Assembly: GCA_029238785.1 (NCBI GenBank)
Contig: JAQWFN010000100.1
Location: 1-41,107, forward strand
Origin: Flavobacteriales bacterium
GTDB taxonomy: Bacteria; Bacteroidota; Bacteroidia; Flavobacteriales_D; Sanyastnellaceae
Length of the DNA: 41,107 bases
Reading direction: 5' to 3'
Shown here: piece after piece, positions 8,183 through 15,877 of the stretch
Layout of the letters: every line of letters starts with the position of its first letter
Position numbering within the stretch: the stretch's first letter is position 1
Notes under the pieces: model-generated
The model's input: the letters and a program-made list of their open reading frames with translations, nothing else
Databases searched by the model: none
Told to the model about the DNA's origin: nothing
Program-made: the position numbers and the translations under genes

Positions 8183-8835
8183 TAATATGCGATCACGATT
8201 TGGGTGGTGGTGAAGGCCGGACAAAAAAGTGAATCTACCGTAGTTATAGTGGTATCGCTTTTAGTGACCTCATAGACGTACTTGATTAAAAAGTCGCCAT
8301 AGATTTGACAGTTCTTGGTGCTATCCACATCGGTTCCGTTGAGAACAATAAAATCGTTGTTACAACAAAAGCAGTCGTCAAAGATCGCATTGAGGTAGCG
8401 AAATCTGATCTGATCTTGGTTGTTCCAGGGGTTTTCATTGACAATCCTTAGTTCCACTTCTGCTTCTGCGTTGATGGTTGCGTTTTGCATGTAGGCTTGG
8501 TCCAAGGAAATGTCTTCGGGGTTGATGTCTATGGTTTTGGTGAAGTAGCCGTCTTTAGAAAATTCAATTTGGTATTCAACGGCATTCTTACGCTCGAAAT
8601 CTATTGAATAGTCGCCATTTCCACTGGTACTTGTTTCCGCAGCTGTTTGGAAAGAAGAATTGAAGGCACCTCCTTCGAGCACCTTTTCTTTGAACTTCAC
8701 ATTAGCTGATGACAGTCCATTATTGTTTCTCCCATCCCTTACTTTTCCAGCAACGGAAAGGCTATCTATATTTTCTTTTTTGCATGATGGCAGTAATATT
8801 AGCCCACACATACACAAGATAAATAATTGCTTCAC
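8182..8835 (-). CDS. Lipoprotein with a carboxypeptidase-regulatory-like (Ig-like) domain
   Basis: A 217-residue predicted lipoprotein: the signal segment ends in 'LLPSC' with C18 as the lipidated residue, followed by 'KKEN'. Residues about 27-115 look like a carboxypeptidase-regulatory beta-sandwich ('VAGKVRDGRNNNGLSSANV ... GNGDYSIDF ... YQIEFSKDGYFTKTI'). The C-terminal half is not recognised; it holds a 'DCFCC' cluster around residue 155, which is odd for an exported protein and might form disulphides or bind metal. The start is GTG, overlapping the stop of the upstream MltF-like gene (GTGA); the stop overlaps the esterase start (TAATG). Probably on the periplasmic face or the surface of the outer membrane. 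Function unknown. Confidence 0.8.
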   Translation of the reverse strand: MKQLFILCMCGLILLPSCKKENIDSLSVAGKVRDGRNNNGLSSANVKFKEKVLEGGAFNSSFQTAAETSTSGNGDYSIDFERKNAVEYQIEFSKDGYFTKTIDINPEDISLDQAYMQNATINAEAEVELRIVNENPWNNQDQIRFRYLNAIFDDCFCCNNDFIVLNGTDVDSTKNCQIYGDFLIKYVYEVTKSDTTITTVDSLFCPAFTTTQIVIAY

Positions 8836-10295
8836 GACTCCATGGTTTGATAGTGCTGATAGGTACTCATGATCCTCTTCACGTATTTATAAGCTTCTTC
8901 GCCTCTACAATACCCGTGTTTGACCACATCTAAGGTAAAGTATTCGCTTTGACTCTTTAGCAACAAACAATCAGCAACGTTGTTTTCCCAAATTTGCGGG
9001 TTTTTATTTAAATAAGTCGCAATTTTTTGAGCATCGAGTACGTGTCCGGGACCAACATTGTACGATGCCAAGATAAATTTGAGTCGTTCATTTCTATCGG
9101 GGACACGTTTCTCCCAGAATTTCTCGAGGTATTTCAAATAGCTCACTCCAGCCTTAATATTTGCGGAGCTGCTTGCCGTTGAATCGATTCCGAAACGTTC
9201 TGCTGTATTCGGCATCAGTTGCATGAGTCCGAAAGCTCCTGCCCACGACCTTGCGTTGGGGTTGAATCTACTTTCATGATAGATCATGCTTGCCAGCAAC
9301 CTCCAATCCCATTCGAGTCGTTGACTCTCTTTCTTAATCGCATCATCAAACAAGGAAATGCCATTCCCATTAAGCGAAGAGTATTCACTTTGTGTTCTGT
9401 CTTTTTGATCTTTGCTTGATTCGAAATACTTTTTGTGGGCGAAGGTGAGTTTTCGCTGACCAACAGCAGAGCCAATCCAATCGTTTAAGGCGGCGAGCAA
9501 TTCTGAACTGTTTGGTCGCAGTGCCCAAGCGATATCTTGCTCAAAACTGATGGGCGTTTTTACGTCCAGTTGTGGATAGTAGGTTTGATTGAGAAGGGCT
9601 ACATTTTCATCTGCAACCGTGTATGGTATTTGTCCTTCTGCTACCAATCGAATAAGTTGCTCGCTATCAATGTTTCCTGATGCACTGATGATATTAATGT
9701 CTTTACCAATTTCGTCTTGAACACTTTGTAAACGGCTATAGAACGAAGAATATTCGTGCACATAGATATCGAGATCAGCGAGTTCTTTCAAATCTCTAAT
9801 CAGGCTATCTTCGAGCTGACTCGCCTTAAGGTCGTACCACTTATTGGGTTTTCTTTGCACCAAGACCTGTCTGGTGGTGAGCAAAGGTTTGGTGAATTCA
9901 ACTTTATCTTTTCTTTCTGAAGTTACGGTAAGATTGCAGGCGATGAGGTCTCCTTTTCCGGAGTGGAGGTGATCGAACATATCGTTCAAATCTTCCATCA
10001 CAATGATTTCTAGGGCAAGGCCTTCAGACTTGGCGAAGTCGTTGAGCATTTCATAATCATAACCCATGGGTTGTCCTCGATAGAGGTAGTAGCTGCTTGA
10101 GCTATTTTCAGTGAGCACAACCAATTTTCCTCGTTGCCTAATGGCATCAAGATCGCGAACAATGATCTCTTTCTTTGGGTGTTCGATGAGCTTTGATTCC
10201 TTCTTTTTATCGAAGTTACAAGCGGTCATCAGAGAAAAAGCCAATCCGAGCAGCAGGTATGTCTTCACGAACTCTTGCATGCGTACTATCTTCAA
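8832..10295 (-). CDS. mltF: MltF-like membrane-bound lytic murein transglycosylase
   Basis: A 487-residue lipoprotein. The signal segment ends in 'LMTAC' (C26). Residues about 50-290 form a family 3 periplasmic solute-binding fold ('RGKLVVLTENSSSSYYLYRG', 'GYDYEML', 'LTVTSERKDKVEFTKPLL'). Residues about 325-470 are an SLT lysozyme-like domain with the catalytic Glu in 'IYHESRFNP' (E341), then 'GAFGLMQLMPNTAERFGI' and 'ASYNVGPGHVLDA'. This two-domain order is that of MltF, which cleaves the glycan strands of peptidoglycan; the binding domain regulates it by sensing muropeptides. ATG 10295 is used; an ATG five codons later would also give a signal peptide. It heads an overlapping operon with the lipoprotein and the esterase. 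A terminator hairpin of the preceding gene lies only 15 bases upstream, so part of its transcription may be read-through. Confidence 0.92.
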   Translation of the reverse strand: MKIVRMQEFVKTYLLLGLAFSLMTACNFDKKKESKLIEHPKKEIIVRDLDAIRQRGKLVVLTENSSSSYYLYRGQPMGYDYEMLNDFAKSEGLALEIIVMEDLNDMFDHLHSGKGDLIACNLTVTSERKDKVEFTKPLLTTRQVLVQRKPNKWYDLKASQLEDSLIRDLKELADLDIYVHEYSSFYSRLQSVQDEIGKDINIISASGNIDSEQLIRLVAEGQIPYTVADENVALLNQTYYPQLDVKTPISFEQDIAWALRPNSSELLAALNDWIGSAVGQRKLTFAHKKYFESSKDQKDRTQSEYSSLNGNGISLFDDAIKKESQRLEWDWRLLASMIYHESRFNPNARSWAGAFGLMQLMPNTAERFGIDSTASSSANIKAGVSYLKYLEKFWEKRVPDRNERLKFILASYNVGPGHVLDAQKIATYLNKNPQIWENNVADCLLLKSQSEYFTLDVVKHGYCRGEEAYKYVKRIMSTYQHYQTMES

Positions 10296-10304
10296 TTTAC
10301 GAAG

Positions 10305-10333
10305 AAAAATAAAGGGGCCTAATGACCCCTTTA
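10305..10333 (-). terminator. Intrinsic terminator after the small secreted protein gene
   Basis: An 8-bp stem (10310-10317 with 10326-10333, core TAAAGGGG) with an 8-base loop, followed on the minus strand by ATTTTTC. It lies between the stop of the upstream gene and the mltF start. Confidence 0.7.
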
Positions 10334-10356
10334 CGTAAGTTATGAAGAAAAATTGC

Positions 10357-11142
10357 TTATTTCTTTGCGAATTTCTCAGTCATCGAGTCGAAACTGATGT
10401 AATATTCTCCTTTGGGAAGATTGCTCATGTCGGCTTCCAATCCAAAACCTCGCTTTACAATTTGTCCGTAAACATTATACAACTCGTAGTTTGTTTCGGC
10501 GCTGAACACAAGGCGTTCTAGTTTCTTATCGTATGTAAACGTGATTGGCGCTTTGTCTGAGATGTATTCTGCGCTTCCTGATTTTCTCACTTGACCTTCG
10601 TAGCTGCGTTGAACTACTCTGAATTTGTTTACCCCTGAAATTGGCGTTGTTTGGAAGCTGTAGGAGTTTTTAACTGAAGTTCCATTTCCTGTTACTTCTC
10701 CAACATTCACCCATTTATTCCACTTGTATTGTTGGATAATGAAAGGCAATTTTCCTTGCTCGTTGGTTGTTTCCCATTTCAAAAGACCTCCATTACTAAT
10801 ATCAATGCTCGTAGCATCAAAGGTTGGTTGAGGTTCTAGGGCTCCAGGGTTAAGGATTCTCGGTTCGCAACCCTCTTTGTACTTGATTGAGACCACTACA
10901 TCATCTCCTAATTTGAAACCATAGATAGATAGATCTACTTCAAAAGCATTGGAGTTGATTTCGTCTGAAGTTACATCACCGTTGACAAGAACTTCGTAAA
11001 CACAAAATCCAACTCCTTCGGCAGAAATACTATTGATGATGTAAACGTTTTTTTGTTGGTACTTACCTTCGAGCACAATGGTTCCTGCAAAGCCAGTAAG
11101 ACTCGCAAGCACAGTAAGAAGGACAAGAGCAAAATTTTTCAT
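10357..11142 (-). CDS. Secreted beta-rich hypothetical protein with a T9SS-like tail
   Basis: 261 residues with a clear Sec signal peptide ('MKNFALVLLTVLASLTGFAG'). The body is beta-strand rich; residues about 110-190 resemble a fibronectin-III/Ig-like module ('LLKWETTNEQGKLPFIIQQY ... VNKFRVVQRS'). The last ~45 residues ('YELYNVYGQIVKRGFG ... LPKGEYYISFDSM') have the look of a shortened sorting domain (G..V, L.KG.Y), but the usual YPNP opening is missing, so sorting by T9SS is only an inference. It is monocistronic: its own promoter-like box lies at 11174-11181 and a terminator follows at 10305-10333. No function recognised. Confidence 0.75.
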   Translation of the reverse strand: MKNFALVLLTVLASLTGFAGTIVLEGKYQQKNVYIINSISAEGVGFCVYEVLVNGDVTSDEINSNAFEVDLSIYGFKLGDDVVVSIKYKEGCEPRILNPGALEPQPTFDATSIDISNGGLLKWETTNEQGKLPFIIQQYKWNKWVNVGEVTGNGTSVKNSYSFQTTPISGVNKFRVVQRSYEGQVRKSGSAEYISDKAPITFTYDKKLERLVFSAETNYELYNVYGQIVKRGFGLEADMSNLPKGEYYISFDSMTEKFAKK

Positions 11143-11173
11143 TCTGAGTGACGTAATTAGTGAAGAGCTCAGT

Positions 11174-11181
11174 CAAATATA
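11174..11181 (-). promoter_or_regulatory. Candidate promoter (-7 TATATTTG) for the secreted protein gene
   Basis: TATATTTG on the minus strand matches TAnnTTTG exactly; a TTC (one base off TTG) lies 19 bases upstream. The expected transcript leader is about 25 bases. Confidence 0.55.
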
Positions 11182-11218
11182 GCATTTTCGCATTGATGCT
11201 GAACACTCATTTTTTCCG

Positions 11219-11812
11219 CTAAGTTTGGACGAAATTAGCATATTTCTCCGAACAAGCATTGACTATATGCGGGAAAAAACGCTCAAATTCAGTAAGAAAG
11301 AAGACTTTGTTCTCTTTAAACAAGCTTGGAACGTTTTCTAAGCCACTATTGTGCTTAATTCTTCGCGCCAAACCGAAGCATGAATTTTCCAAGCCTTCAA
11401 AGGTGCTATAACGCAATAACCACTGATATTTTATCATCGCTTGAAGTAATTTTTTTGCTTCTGGCGTGAGGTATTCTACTTGCGCTTCAAGGGATTGATG
11501 AACCCATGCTACAAAATCTGGGAGCGCTTGTTCAGACCATACTGGCCAAGTTAATCCAAGGCAATGATCGTGGATCAAGTCCATCGCCACACCAGCAAAC
11601 TTCCCTGTAATTGGTCGCAAAAGTTCTTTGGTGGCTTCATTCGCCGGGAAATGGTCGGTGTAATCATCAATAAAGCGATGAAGCACTATACCGTTATAAA
11701 TGGGCTTTGGGAAATACTCAAAGTGCCTGCCCTTGATAAAATCTCCAAGCAAGTTTCCAACTACCACGCCGGGATTGTTCTGACTGAGGTAAAAATGGGC
11801 GAGGTAGTTCAC
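11219..11812 (-). CDS. acpH: Acyl carrier protein phosphodiesterase (AcpH, DUF479 family)
   Basis: 197 residues, the usual length. The N-terminus MNYLAHFYLSQ, then 'GNLLGDFIKGRHF' (about 19-31), 'GIVLHRFIDDYTDHFP' (about 41-56) and 'DLIHDHCLGLTW' (about 78-89) are the AcpH signature; the His/Asp pairs form an HD-like metal site. The enzyme removes 4'-phosphopantetheine from acyl carrier protein. It lies 27 bases downstream of a lipoprotein gene on the same strand and is probably co-transcribed with it. Confidence 0.9.
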   Translation of the reverse strand: MNYLAHFYLSQNNPGVVVGNLLGDFIKGRHFEYFPKPIYNGIVLHRFIDDYTDHFPANEATKELLRPITGKFAGVAMDLIHDHCLGLTWPVWSEQALPDFVAWVHQSLEAQVEYLTPEAKKLLQAMIKYQWLLRYSTFEGLENSCFGLARRIKHNSGLENVPSLFKENKVFFLTEFERFFPHIVNACSEKYANFVQT

Positions 11813-11839
11813 TTGTTGGTAGGGCCTTTTGTTTGATGA

Positions 11840-12943
11840 TCACTTATTCAACTCCACTAATCGAGCAAGCTCTTCGTTCACCGCACTGGTGTATTCGAGA
11901 TCGAAAACGATGGATTCGGTCTCCGTATCGAACTCTGCAATGCCCATTGGGGTGTCGCTCAAGTACTCTAGAATAATCCCATTATTGGTTTTGAAGAGGC
12001 CAACATCCATTTCTAGATCATACTGACCAAGTCCTGCGCTCTGATTACTTAAATCGATAACAATCTTTTTTGGTGCATAGCCAATGGCGTTCACCATAAA
12101 GGTATGTTTCGCACCTGGGTGCAATAAGAACTCTGCCATTCCCTCTTGAAGGTTCATGTTGCCTTGTTCAGTGCTTCCCTGTACTTCGCTCAATAGAGAT
12201 AAATTTACTGGAAGCAAGTTATCTGTTTCTTGATCGTAAGCCAAAAGCTTCACATTAACTACATCGCGATGAAGATCATAGGTGCCCAAGGTGTCATCTG
12301 TCAAGCCCAAATAAGCCAAAGGTGATTGTTCAATGGTGTTTCTTCCCCACATGCTTCGGTCGAAATTGGCATCGATGGTATTCACCAAGTCTGCCTCATA
12401 AATCACATCAGCACCACGTACTTTATAGATGTAGCGCAGCGGCATTCCGGGCACTACGTTCTGGTTCATCCAAGCGTTAGGAATGTTAGGAGCATAGTAC
12501 ACTTCAATACTGTCGTTTTCAGCAGTCAAGCCCCAACCGTGTTTACAGTTCACCCCCATGATGACTTCACGTTTTTCTGACTCGATGAAAGACTCAATCA
12601 AAGGTGAAGAGAGGTATTCTTTTAGAAACACGCCATCAAGCAGACAAGAAACAGCATAGGTTTTGCCTTTTTCTTGAATCCACAAGGAATCACCATGTAC
12701 CCATTCTTGGTACAAACCAACCTCAGCGTTTCGCTGAACGGTAAACATGGAGTCGCTAAAAATCTGATAAGTAACACGATCACCAAAGTAAGTGAAAACC
12801 ATCTTTTCCACATCTGGATCTGGTGAATTGATGTGGTATTGCACCTCAAGAGGTAAAGTCATTGCTGGCTCTTCATTCGAGCATGAGGCAAAGAACATGA
12901 GGCTACAAAATGCAACAAGAGGAGCTATCCTTGATTTCTTCAT
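11840..12943 (-). CDS. Hypothetical lipoprotein
   Basis: 367 residues with a lipoprotein signal: hydrophobic stretch then 'FFASC' (C21) and 'SNEEP'. The rest has no domain I recognise. The middle part ('KREVIMGVNCKHGWGLT ... IEVYYAPNIPNAWMNQNVVPGMPLRYIYKV') resembles the layout of GLPGLI/DUF4412-type secreted proteins, in which a modified-looking peptide is compared with a bare one, but I would not assign it. It is divergent from the sensor kinase gene, with 59 bases between them, so it could be part of that kinase's regulon; this is inference. Confidence 0.75.
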   Translation of the reverse strand: MKKSRIAPLVAFCSLMFFASCSNEEPAMTLPLEVQYHINSPDPDVEKMVFTYFGDRVTYQIFSDSMFTVQRNAEVGLYQEWVHGDSLWIQEKGKTYAVSCLLDGVFLKEYLSSPLIESFIESEKREVIMGVNCKHGWGLTAENDSIEVYYAPNIPNAWMNQNVVPGMPLRYIYKVRGADVIYEADLVNTIDANFDRSMWGRNTIEQSPLAYLGLTDDTLGTYDLHRDVVNVKLLAYDQETDNLLPVNLSLLSEVQGSTEQGNMNLQEGMAEFLLHPGAKHTFMVNAIGYAPKKIVIDLSNQSAGLGQYDLEMDVGLFKTNNGIILEYLSDTPMGIAEFDTETESIVFDLEYTSAVNEELARLVELNK

Positions 12944-12967
12944 GGCTGTTAATGTGGTGTTAATTCG

Positions 12968-12998
12968 TTGAGCAAAGATGAGAAAACCATTACTTTTA
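12968..12998 (+). promoter_or_regulatory. Candidate promoter of the two-component operon
   Basis: TTG (12968-12970), 20-base spacer, TACTTTTA (12991-12998), close to TTG-N19-TAnnTTTG. The kinase GTG at 13003 follows after only four bases, so the mRNA would be leaderless or nearly so. Confidence 0.5.
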
Positions 12999-13002
12999 TT
13001 GC

Positions 13003-14283
13003 GTGAGTAGAAAAACGATTTACGCTTTGATCATTTTGGCGGTCATTTCCTTGAGTGGAATTGTCGTTACACAAATCTATTGGGTTCGTCAGGCCTACAC
13101 GCTTCAAGAGAAAGAGGTTAACGACCGCATCGTTATTGCCATGTCTACCGTGGTTCAGCGGATTTTAGAAATGAACCAAGACTCTTCTTTTGTTGAACCG
13201 GTTGAACAAGTTTCTGCCAATTTCTACACCGCCAACATCAACGACACCCTGCACCCCTATCTTCTTGAGGCTTTGCTTCGCGATGAATTTACCAGTTCAA
13301 ATCTTCTGAACGATTTTGAATACGGCATTTACGATTGCTTTAACGACAGCATTGTGTTTGGTGGAAAAGTTGTTTTCGACCAAGAGCAGGGGAAGCCTCA
13401 AGGTACAGCTACCAATATTCAGAAAAAGTTTGAGAAAGACGGACATTACTTCGGCATCTATTTCCCTGCGAAATCGAGCATGATTTTAGGTAAAATGGAC
13501 TTCTGGATTTTCAGTAGTTTATTGATTGTGCTCGTGGTGGTTTTCTTTGCTTATGCTATTTTCATCATCCTAAAACAAAAGCGACTGAGCGAGGTCAAAA
13601 CCGACTTCATCAATAACATGACCCACGAGCTGAAAACGCCCATTTCTACCATTGGGATTTCCAGCGAAGTACTTATGGGTGAAGGCATTGCTTTGCAACC
13701 CGATCGCTTAAAGCACTATGCTCAGATCATTCGAAGTGAAAACCTTCGTTTAAAAAATCAGGTCGAAAAAGTACTGTCCATTGCCACTTTGAGTCCGGGT
13801 AAAGGCGATTGGAAAAAGGAGTGGGTAGACATGCACCAAGTGATTTCACAGGCCGTGGCTTCGAGTGAAATTTTAGCTCAGGGTTTGGCCGGAGAAATTA
13901 AAACCCAGCTGAGTGCTTCAGCTCATCAGGTTTATGGCGACCCCGTTCACCTCACCAATATTCTCTACAATTTATTGGATAATGCTTTGAAGTATTGTGA
14001 AACTGAGGCGCAAATTTTGGTGAGCACGGAAAACATCAAAGACAAGCTTTACATCTCCATTCAGGATAATGGAATTGGGATTGCTAGAAAGCACCACAGG
14101 AGTGTTTTTGATCGGTTTTTCCGCGTTCCAACCGGTGATGTTCACAACGTCAAAGGTTTTGGCTTGGGCTTGTATTATGTGACTAGTGTGGTAGAAGCTC
14201 ATGGCGGGAAAATTGAACTTCAAAGTGAATTGGGGAAAGGGAGTACATTTACCTTGATTTTACAAGCCAATCAAAATGAGTAA
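13003..14283 (+). CDS. Sensor histidine kinase
   Basis: 426 residues. One membrane segment near the N-terminus (about 7-26) and a second at about 165-190 enclose a ~135-residue periplasmic sensor region with no recognisable domain. The cytoplasmic part is a classical HisKA/HATPase_c kinase: 'NNMTHELKTPIST' with the phosphorylated H208, N-box 'LYNLLDNALKYC', G1 'DNGIGI', F-box 'FDRFF' and G2 'GFGLGLYYV'. There is no HAMP domain between the second membrane segment and the H-box. The start is GTG. The downstream response regulator begins before this gene stops (8-base overlap), so the pair forms one system. The signal is unknown. Confidence 0.94.
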   Translation: MSRKTIYALIILAVISLSGIVVTQIYWVRQAYTLQEKEVNDRIVIAMSTVVQRILEMNQDSSFVEPVEQVSANFYTANINDTLHPYLLEALLRDEFTSSNLLNDFEYGIYDCFNDSIVFGGKVVFDQEQGKPQGTATNIQKKFEKDGHYFGIYFPAKSSMILGKMDFWIFSSLLIVLVVVFFAYAIFIILKQKRLSEVKTDFINNMTHELKTPISTIGISSEVLMGEGIALQPDRLKHYAQIIRSENLRLKNQVEKVLSIATLSPGKGDWKKEWVDMHQVISQAVASSEILAQGLAGEIKTQLSASAHQVYGDPVHLTNILYNLLDNALKYCETEAQILVSTENIKDKLYISIQDNGIGIARKHHRSVFDRFFRVPTGDVHNVKGFGLGLYYVTSVVEAHGGKIELQSELGKGSTFTLILQANQNE

Positions 14284-14959
14284 AGCGCGTATTCTTTTAG
14301 TTGAAGATGATTTTAATCTTGGATTTGTGATCCAAGACCTACTGAAGATGGAAGGCTATACCGTTCATTTGAGCAAAGACGGCAAAGAAGGTTTGATGCA
14401 GTTCAACAAAGAAGAATACAATTTGTGTTTGCTCGATGTGATGATGCCGAAAAAGGACGGTTTTAGTTTGGCTGAAGACATCCGTAAAATCAATGCTTCG
14501 GTTCCTATCATCTTCATTACAGCGAAGGGGATGCAAGAAGATCGCATTCGAGGATTAAAAATTGGGGCTGATGATTACATCACCAAGCCTTTCAGCAATG
14601 AGGAGTTCTTATTGCGTGTTGAAGCCGTTCTTCGCAGGAGTTTTGGCGACGTTAAAACCGTGCAGGATGAGTACCAAATTGGAAGCTACACCTTCAACAT
14701 GAGCACTTACGAATTGCTTCACCCAGAAGAATCTCGCAAGCTCACAAAAAAGGAAGCTGATTTACTCAAATTGCTTTGTCAGCATCAAGGACAAGTGCTC
14801 GAGCGGGAATTGGTGGCCAACATGGTTTGGGGTGACGACAGCTATTTTGTAGGCCGAAGCATGGATGTGTTCATCACAAAATTACGCAAGTACCTCAAGC
14901 GCGATGAGCAAGTAAGCATCACGAACATTCATGGTGTGGGCTTTAAGCTAGAATCTTAA
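14276..14959 (+). CDS. OmpR/PhoB-family response regulator
   Basis: 227 residues. Receiver domain (1-120): acidic pair ED10-D11 in 'LLVEDD', phospho-acceptor D54 in 'CLLDVMMP', Thr in 'FITAKG' and Lys in 'DDYITKPFS'. A winged-helix effector domain follows (about 130-227), with 'LTKKEADLLKLLCQHQGQVLER' and the C-terminal 'GRSMDVFITKLRKYL ... ITNIHGVGFKLE' hairpin. It overlaps the kinase gene by eight bases and is its cognate partner. It would bind DNA as a transcription factor when phosphorylated; its targets are not evident here. Confidence 0.95.
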   Translation: MSKARILLVEDDFNLGFVIQDLLKMEGYTVHLSKDGKEGLMQFNKEEYNLCLLDVMMPKKDGFSLAEDIRKINASVPIIFITAKGMQEDRIRGLKIGADDYITKPFSNEEFLLRVEAVLRRSFGDVKTVQDEYQIGSYTFNMSTYELLHPEESRKLTKKEADLLKLLCQHQGQVLERELVANMVWGDDSYFVGRSMDVFITKLRKYLKRDEQVSITNIHGVGFKLES

Positions 14960-14994
14960 GATCAAAACCCCGCCTTTAAATACCTCATTTGGTT

Positions 14995-15264
14995 TTAAAA
15001 ATTCGTTTCCAAGAAGGAAGCGTTCCACAAGTCATCGCCGGCATCGAAATCGTTCGGCTCATAAAACTCATTCAGCAAATCTTGGTTCACCTTAATTAAG
15101 TACAAGGTATCTTCTGTAGGTACTTCGAGCACCTCTAGCTTGATGTTGTTGGCTGTTTTTAAACTTTGGATGTCTTGAGGTCCGAAGCCGTAAGGGTACT
15201 TTTGACGAATTAAGGTTTTCTCGACGTCTGTCAATGAAGAAAAACTTTTGATGGTACGTTTCAT
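14995..15264 (-). CDS. Small conserved hypothetical protein
   Basis: 89 residues, no signal peptide or membrane segment. The N-terminal part is basic ('MKRTIKSFSSLTDVEKTLIRQKYPYGFG'), the middle forms beta strands ('IKLEVLEVPTEDTLYLIKV') and the tail is acidic ('EPNDFDAGDDLW'). I recall similar small proteins in other Bacteroidota genomes but know no function. It is convergent with the response regulator gene. No strong terminator lies between them, only a weak 6-bp stem overlapping the stop. Confidence 0.65.
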   Translation of the reverse strand: MKRTIKSFSSLTDVEKTLIRQKYPYGFGPQDIQSLKTANNIKLEVLEVPTEDTLYLIKVNQDLLNEFYEPNDFDAGDDLWNASFLETNF

Positions 15265-15452
15265 GGCGAAATGATTAAAGGGTTAAATATTCATTGTCCA
15301 CGCCTCTTCAATATCAACGTTGTTTAAGTTGGATTAAATTAAGCAATTCTGCTTAGAGTTTCAAGTGCTAATCATAGGCCAATCCCCTGTAGGATTTTTC
15401 CTAAGTGTAGGATTAAAAAAGCTTGCCCCTTCCTTCTCTTTTCAGAATGGAA

Positions 15453-15460
15453 TACCTTTG
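15453..15460 (+). promoter_or_regulatory. Candidate -7 box (TACCTTTG) for the truncated haemoglobin gene
   Basis: Exact TAnnTTTG match, 15 bases before the ATG at 15476. It supports that ATG against the upstream in-frame GTG at 15365. No TTG at the expected spacing. Confidence 0.5.
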
Positions 15461-15475
15461 AATAAAATAGACCTC

Positions 15476-15838
15476 ATGAAGGATATTGAAGGAAGAGAAG
15501 ACATCGACCTATTGGTAGACACCTTTTACGGAAAGGTTCAAAAAGATGCTGTTATTGGTCCGTTTTTTAATGACGTAGCGAAGGTCAACTGGGACGAGCA
15601 CTTACCTCACCTCAAAGATTTTTGGGAGGCCGGACTCTTTCATACGGTTGGATTTAAGGGAAACATCATTAAAACCCATCAAGACCTAAATGCTAAGTCG
15701 AGCATGAAGAAGGAGCACTTTGATCATTGGGTAGCCCTTTTCTCGGGAACGGTTGATAAACTGTTTCAGGGTCCAAATGCCGAAGCAGCCAAACAAAAGG
15801 CTTGGAGCATGAGCGTGGTGATTCAGATGAAAATTTGA
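15476..15838 (+). CDS. Group III truncated haemoglobin
   Basis: 120 residues from ATG 15476, the usual size of a trHb3. Family pattern: 'DIDLLVDTFYGKVQKDAVIGPFF' (A-B helices), 'NWDEHLPHLKDFWEAGLFHT' (about 38-57) and the proximal haem-binding His in 'KKEHFDHWVALF' (H81). Such globins bind O2 or NO and are linked to NO detoxification or microaerobic life; the role here is not shown by context. The frame is open further upstream to a GTG at 15365, but that extra stretch has no globin similarity and a promoter box lies inside it. A strong terminator follows. Confidence 0.9.
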   Translation: MKDIEGREDIDLLVDTFYGKVQKDAVIGPFFNDVAKVNWDEHLPHLKDFWEAGLFHTVGFKGNIIKTHQDLNAKSSMKKEHFDHWVALFSGTVDKLFQGPNAEAAKQKAWSMSVVIQMKI

Positions 15839-15840
15839 AT

Positions 15841-15870
15841 TAACTCCCGAGAACGAAGCCTCGGGAGTTA
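15841..15870. terminator. Hairpin between convergent haemoglobin and TonB-receptor genes
   Basis: 11-bp perfect stem (15841-15851 with 15860-15870, core TAACTCCCGAG) and an 8-base loop. T-rich rather than pure T on either side. It probably ends both transcripts. Confidence 0.7.
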
Positions 15871-15877
15871 TCTTCAT

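Noticed and set aside
14964-14996. Possible terminator between the response regulator and the small conserved gene
   Set aside because: Only a 6-bp stem with a ~20-base loop that overlaps a stop codon; too weak.
15365-15475. Upstream GTG start of the truncated haemoglobin
   Set aside because: The added 37 residues have no globin similarity and contain a promoter box (15453-15460).
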